Assembly (NCBI GenBank): GCA_039720395.1
Contig: CM077831.1
Location: 17,228,982-17,292,981 of the forward strand
Length of the DNA: 64,000 nucleotides
Direction: 5' to 3'
Source: Liquidambar formosana
Taxonomy: Eukaryota > Streptophyta > Magnoliopsida > Saxifragales > Altingiaceae
The translations under genes and the position numbers were made by a program. Positions within the stretch are counted from its first letter, which is position 1. Each line of letters opens with the position of its first letter. Under the pieces are notes generated by a model that was given only the letters and a program-made list of their open reading frames with translations, was not told the DNA's origin and searched no databases. This document shows, piece by piece, positions 58,971-64,000 of the stretch.

Positions 58971-61132
58971 TTACTGCCGAAGCTGAACTCTAGCCTTCTC
59001 CAATGCTGCCTTTGCTTCCTTTAGCTCCACTTCCCTTTGCTGATGGAGTTTCAAAGCTTCTGCAGCCTCTCGAGATGCAGCCAGAAAACTTTGCTCCCAC
59101 TCCAACATCTCTTCAGAGATCTCATCGCGGTGAGTCTTGAGATCCTTCGTCTCAGCCTCACAAGAGGACAATTGGTCCTCAATCTGGAGAAGCAGATTCT
59201 TGACACGGGAAGCCTCTTCACGAAGCAACTGAAGGCGCTCATCAGAAGCTGCAAAAACAGCCACTGCCTCTACATGACTGCGGGAGAGATCATCAAAGCG
59301 AAGTTTTGTGCTATTATAACGATTAATCAGCTCTTTAGACGAGATGTCATTGTGGATGGACCATTCGATTTGAGCCAACCAATAAACACAACCAATAAAT
59401 TCTCTTATACGCTCATAGAAGGGTCTATAATCAACTGACATTCCATCCAATGCGACAAAAGTTGAATTTGCCTCCCTTACCATGGACTCGTGATCAAGCG
59501 GATCCATGGACTCTAAAAGAGCAAGAAGATTACTTTGAATGTACGCTGCAGCCTGCCCGAGTGCTTTCAAGGTTGACTCCGTTAAAATATTTCCTTGTAC
59601 CACATTAGGAGGACTTTTGAGGCCTAGTGGTTCCCAAAGAACACCACTTGAGAGCTGAGCATTCGGAAGAGAATTAACCAGTGATAGTCTGCCAGATTTA
59701 TCAGATTCAACAGACAAAGGACTATGTGGCACATCAACATCTTTAGGAACAAGAATAAAGTCAAAGGATGGGAAAACACCTGTTTAAAAAATGTGAAACA
59801 AAGTCAGAACATGAGAGCAAGTGAGAAGGTAAAACTGAACAGAAGGGTCTATAAAATTGAACTTACAGCAAAAGAACGGCTTAGGTGGAGGAACTGTTAA
59901 GCATCGAGGAGGAGGAAAAGCAAGCCGGCCCAACCAACCCTGGACATGAAGACCTAAAATTTGATAGGTAGGATCTGTAACAGATACACTGTTGTTTCAG
60001 CAGCATAGCACGACAAAAGAAGAAGAAAAAGAACAAAACGGAGAAGCTAAAAGGAAATATCAAACATAAGAAATGAATTAACGAAACAAACCACACAAAA
60101 TACCCAAACAGAACATACATCTGGAAGATGTAACTTCAACAGCAGAAATCTGCCATAAAAATTCTGTCTGCCACTGATGAATCCCAGCAAGGGATGTAAG
60201 AAGGGAAGCTTTAGGTGTTTTCTCAATCATGGAACCCCATGACTTTGTCTGTGAAATGACCAGCTGACCAGTAGTGGAATCAGGGAAAGAACTATCAATT
60301 TCTAAGGATCCATATGGTAACGCATTATAATGCTTTGGAGAAGAAATATTTGATTGTTCACAAAGTTCCCCGCAATCTACGAAATTCAGGGAATGTTGAG
60401 CACTGTCAATCACTGGTGACTCACACTCCATCTTCTTTAAACGCTTGACACTGAAATCCCCATCCTCGCCTAAGTCACTGTTTGCCCGCTGCTTCCTTGT
60501 AGATGGAGGAGAACTGAAGTGTTTGCTTTCTGCTTCATAACCATTAATTGTGGTCTTCCCTTGAGTATCCTGCCATTGGAAGAAACCACAAGCTCCATAT
60601 CCCTGTGATAGAATACAGTCACAATCCTTTTATTAGAAACCAAGATAAACATAAGAAAGAATAATGAGCCCAAAACTTGAACATATCACAAGAGGAAAAA
60701 ATCTAAAAACCAAAAGATAAATAACCTGGTTTACATTCTTTTCTTCTTTTTTTTTGGATCAAGTAAAGATATGTATTGAATGAAAAAGAAAGGGCTAAAG
60801 CCCTCGTACATGGGACATACAGAAGAGCAAAAAGAACCTCCAAGGATGCACAAACTAAAACAAAGGAGCCAAAAAATGACACCCCATACAATCTAGTGCA
60901 TACTAAGGGAGTCAACAAAAAGAGAAAAAGAGGAATTACATCCTCTCATATAACTACAAAACCACCAATACAAAGATTTGACTAACATGTGAAATACCAT
61001 ATGCCCATGAAAGGTTAAATTCACCATAATTTATTTAATATGATTCACACCTTGACAGGTTAAATTGACCACACGCCCATTCCAGTAAACTAAAAACCCT
61101 AGAAATTTTATCACTCGCATTGAAATATCTAT

Positions 61133-61167
<35 letters not shown>

Positions 61168-62994
61168 TATAGCAGTATCAAATCAATAACGCAACTAGTT
61201 ATGAACTCAATAACGCAACTACTTCATAATTTTCACACAAGCAGAGCACATAATGTAGCTAGTTAGTGTGTGCAGGTGTGTGTAAAAAATGAGTCAGTGG
61301 AAAGCAGGACCTGTTTGATGTATGGAGGTTTCTGTAGATACAATATGCTAATAACTAATAAGCCAAACTGACGCAGGTCAGAGCCAGGGATCTTTTTCAG
61401 TGCTGCATAATAACCATAAATTAAAATCTCCATACTAAGAACCAAAAATAAGGAAAAATATATATATATACTTCCAAGTAAGGCTTAATCATGTGAAGCA
61501 TAAAGTTGGCTAATTCAGGCACTTTGTCATTGAGTGCTCATTAATCTGTTTGCAAGAAGTTCTTCGTTATTATAACTTAAATTCATGCCAGAGACAAAGA
61601 TACATCAAATCCCAATTCTTGAGAAAGACCGGCATATAATTTTTTTCCCCCACTATGTAAGCATGTCAAGCGAAAATGTAACAAATATCTGAACAGGAAC
61701 AAGTAAAACTTTCTCCTGGTACAAGTGATGTAATCATTATACCAATAGATTTGAGCAACAAAATGCCAAGGCAGACACAAAAATTTCAACTCTAGTGAAG
61801 GCCAACTAATGGAAAAAAGGGTGGTTTGAGATGGGAACTAGTACAGTAGTACTTATACATACTCTCCTCCAATATAGCAGTTCAAATACTGGACTAGAGG
61901 CCAAGCAGGGACGGCCACCTATTCATGGTCCAACCCATTTGTACAAGCCACAACAAGCACAGCCTTAAAAACATGGTCAAAGAAACTAAGTTTAAACCCC
62001 TGTAGTAATCTTCCAATATTCTATAGGTCACCAGATTAGTTCCAGACTGGGTCCTGGAAACCCCAAAAACAGGACCAGTTTTTCTTTTATCCTAAATGGT
62101 TCAACCGTGCAGTCCACTCCATGTTTGAAACACTGGAATTGGTAAGTGTCCATGGAAGTTGGTGACTTTATGCAAGGTTTCAGGTCTTAAAACCAGAACT
62201 CCAAAGATTCACGGAATTAATGTCACAAAGTACGATCCAAATCAATCGAATGAAATAAACTAATTAATCATAGAGTATCAGAACAAGGATCCACAAGAAG
62301 TGTATCGATTATCGACTTTGAAAAGGGGAAAAATGGGGTCTGATCACCCGTTAAAAAAGTAGCAGCCACTTGATGCTCAAATGATACAAGGCATTATCAT
62401 ACCTTTGGTATTTGGCAAACAAAGTACTTTCGACCCTCATTTATCCCATTTTTCACCGTAAAAATGTGGCAAATTCCAGCACCACAATCACACACAGGGA
62501 ACCGAATCTGAGGCGGGTTGTTGATGTCTTCCTTTGTCACCTCGTCACACCATTTAAAAAAATTGCAACCTCCCTAAAACCCCACCAAAAAAAAAAAAAA
62601 AATGGTTTTAAGTACTCCATAAGTGACTTGCAAGAAAATTAAAAGAAAACCAGAAAAGTGTACTTACAATTTTGAGGGGGCATTTGTAGAACATGCGGCC
62701 AGGGTTCTTGGGAGTCCTGGAGGTTAAAGGGTTAGTGCAAGTTCCATGACCGCACTGGCATTGAAGCGGCGGAAATTGTGAACCGTTGATTACGGGATCG
62801 GGTTCGCAACTGGTATGCTTCGATTTGTTTGGGGACTTGAGTGGGCAATCTCTAGCCCAATGGCCTAGCTTTTGGCAGTGGAAGCAAGTGTCGGAATCAG
62901 TTCTCCGACGAAATGCTGGAGGGCTTTGATGAGAAGAAGAATCTGATGTTGGAATGGGAGGGCTTAAACCCACTATCTCCGCTTGAACGTTCAT
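58971..62994 (-). CDS. CCHC zinc-knuckle plus two GRF zinc fingers, coiled-coil protein
   Basis: It resembles plant zinc knuckle (CCHC) family proteins with GRF fingers, which bind nucleic acid; the role is not known to me. Proposed exons: 62994-62668, 62573-62403, 60602-60119, 59974-59867 and 59779-58971. Their sum is 1899 nt, 632 residues plus stop. All introns have GT-AG ends in matching phases; the 59974 acceptor is the least certain. Domains: knuckle CFHCQKLGHWARDC, GRF finger 1 (CQCGHGTC, NPGRMFYKCP, GGCNFFKW) and GRF finger 2 (CDCGAGICH, EGRKYFVC, CGFFQWQD). Next come a linker, PTYQILGLHVQGWLGRLAF, and a long coiled coil from about residue 500 to the end. The start is the first ATG in frame; the upstream in-frame GTG is not used. 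Confidence 0.85.
60745..60960 (-). mobile_element. short LINE 3' fragment in intron 2 of the zinc-finger gene
   Basis: On the minus strand, a 3'-UTR-like sequence (GTACGAGGGCTTTAGCCC, then TTCAATACATATCTTTACTT) ends in a poly-A read as a T run on the plus strand. This is the usual look of a severely 5'-truncated LINE. Confidence 0.5.
60961..62402. other. remainder of the 1.8-kb intron 2
   Basis: It contains a (TA)n microsatellite at 61137-61163 and no convincing coding frame. AT-rich and otherwise ordinary. Confidence 0.6.
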
Positions 62995-63012
62995 ATTCCC
63001 TTTCACTGTAAT

Positions 63013-63050
63013 CTCCTACTGCTGCTGCTGCTGCTGCTGCTGCTCCTCCT
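63013..63050. repeat. (GCT)n microsatellite in the 5' leader of the zinc-finger gene
   Basis: About eight GCT steps followed by CCT steps lie 20-55 bp upstream of the proposed ATG at 62994. In another minus-strand frame they would encode poly-Ala, but that frame does not join the gene. Confidence 0.8.
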
Positions 63051-63111
63051 CCTTCGGACAGTCGAAAGGCAAGGCAAGGAAACAACGCTTCGGCTGATTC
63101 TATGGCACCCC

Positions 63112-63787
63112 TAGGGGTGCTCACTCACCCGCTAGACCAGCAAAAACCGCCCAATTCGACCCAACCCGAAGGTATTGGGCAGTTTCAACCAATAGGGTGG
63201 GCGGGTAGCGGTTTAGAATTTTATTTTTTTACGGTTTCGTGGGTGGTTACGGTTTTGAAATATAAAAACCGACTAAAACCCACCCGCCCACATATTTTTA
63301 TACTTTATTAGATTATACACGTGACAGTGTCTCATTGGTTCTTCATATTACATTGGACACATGGCAAATGGAGGATGACCTTATCTCTTACCAATATTGA
63401 ATCAGTTTTTTGCATTGTGAAATCTTTTATCTTTTTGTTTTTATATTTATACTTGTTTAATTTTATTTTTTTCCCAAGTTAATTGTTATTTTGTAATTTG
63501 TATGGCTTGTTTTGACCAAAACAATATTTATAATAATTGAAATGCAGTATGAAAGCTCTTAAAAATTCAAAATAGAATAGATGGATTTTTAAAAAGTAAA
63601 GCAAGGTTTAGCTAAACTTAAATCCGCCAATCCACCCGCAACCCATCCACCAATCCGCATGGTTTGTGGGTTAAAACCGCCCAATCATATGGGCGGATGT
63701 GGATGGGAATTTAGTTCACCCGATAAATTGTGGGTGAGTTGCGGATGAACCCCAAACCCGACCCAAACCGACCCGTGAGCAGCCCTA
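63112..63787. mobile_element. hAT non-autonomous element upstream of the zinc-finger gene
   Basis: The ends TAGGGGTGCTCAC and, inverted, TAGGGCTGCTCAC mark 676 bp. The flanks GGCACCCC (63104-63111) and GGCGCCCC (63788-63795) are an 8-bp duplication with one mismatch. The subterminal regions are rich in CCGCCC/ACCCGC motifs. It lies 118 bp before the ATG, so within the promoter or leader. Confidence 0.85.
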
Positions 63788-63823
63788 GGCGCCCCAGGAA
63801 AAATTGGTGTACCATACCCGAAA

Positions 63824-64000
63824 TAGGGATGGCAATGGGCGGGTTTGGGACGGGACACCTTTATCCTCTCTCCGCCCTTGAAACTAAAACCTTGTTGCAA
63901 CCCCATGTAACCCACATCGGGTGAGACAGAACATGAATGCAACAAAAGGTCGGACGGGCCGGGTATCCCATGGAAAAAAACTCTTTAAATGTTTAATTAT
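63824..64000. mobile_element. left end of another hAT element, cut by the window
   Basis: TAGGGATGGCAATGGGCGGG is a typical Ac-like terminus with GC-rich subterminal repeats (TTTGGGACGGGAC). The preceding 8-mer is ACCCGAAA. The right end is not within the window. Confidence 0.5.

Larger units (their letters stand above)
52685..59150 (+). repeat. unit 3 of the triplicated segment
   Basis: It opens with the block CAATTAAAATTAAAATTTG also seen at 31344, and contains the hAT-like element, kinase copy 3 and its 3' flank. It runs into the 3' end of the intact zinc-finger gene. It is the least interrupted unit and serves as the empty-site reference for most insertions in units 1 and 2. Confidence 0.75.

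Noticed and set aside
62897..63124. Poly-Ala frame upstream of the zinc-finger gene
   Set aside because: It is in a different frame from exon 1, driven by the (GCT)n tract, and would need to read through the proposed start without a splice site.

Overview
The window is nuclear DNA of a flowering plant, most likely a woody dicot; I cannot name the species. It is AT-rich, its genes are spliced, and it holds plant LTR retrotransposons, LINEs, hAT and Mutator-like DNA elements and foldback MITEs. Only two kinds of host gene are visible: a short cluster of BLUS1/STE20-like kinase-fold genes and one five-exon zinc-finger gene.

Main structure: a unit of about 6 kb (repeat-rich 5' flank, promoter, kinase-like gene, 3' flank) is present three times in the same orientation. 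Unit 1 is split into 2085-5582 and 29450-31290. Unit 2 runs from 31290 to about 50200. Unit 3 runs from 52685 to about 59150. Units 2 and 3 continue past the kinase into the 3' end of the zinc-finger gene. Only the unit-3 zinc-finger gene (58971-62994, minus strand) is complete; unit 2 keeps about 66 C-terminal codons. Because the units are so alike, each serves as an empty site for insertions in the others, so many transposon borders can be read directly.

The kinase-like genes (30067, 36243, 56261) lack the glycine-loop pattern, the HRD aspartate and the DFG aspartate, but keep the VAIK-type lysine, APE, DxW and the C-lobe. They read as pseudokinases. Copy 1 is broken by a 4-bp insertion. 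A fourth kinase piece of another paralogue lies on the minus strand at 52272-52682, cut off at the unit-3 border.

Insertions: unit 1 is split by about 23.9 kb with matching inverted ends of about 75 bp (5667-5739 and 29358-29433). This segment carries a decayed MULE transposase (10661-13788), a decayed plant-mobile-domain gene (19779-22381), and three diverged copies of a small protein family I do not recognise (15.05-18.37 kb, both strands). It also holds long tandem repeats and a solo LTR. Unit 2 carries a nested TIR element plus hAT element (31749-33240), a hAT element (34462-35306), a foldback MITE (37558-37732), a LINE (38738-40055), and a Copia element (40115-49470) with a 2.7-kb solo LTR inside it. 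Between units 2 and 3 lie a LINE 3' end with a hAT element in it, and a kinase remnant. Another hAT element sits just upstream of the zinc-finger gene at 63112-63787.

Reading limits: exon borders come from reading splice sites by eye, and percent identities are estimates. Homopolymer lengths may be assembly artefacts.
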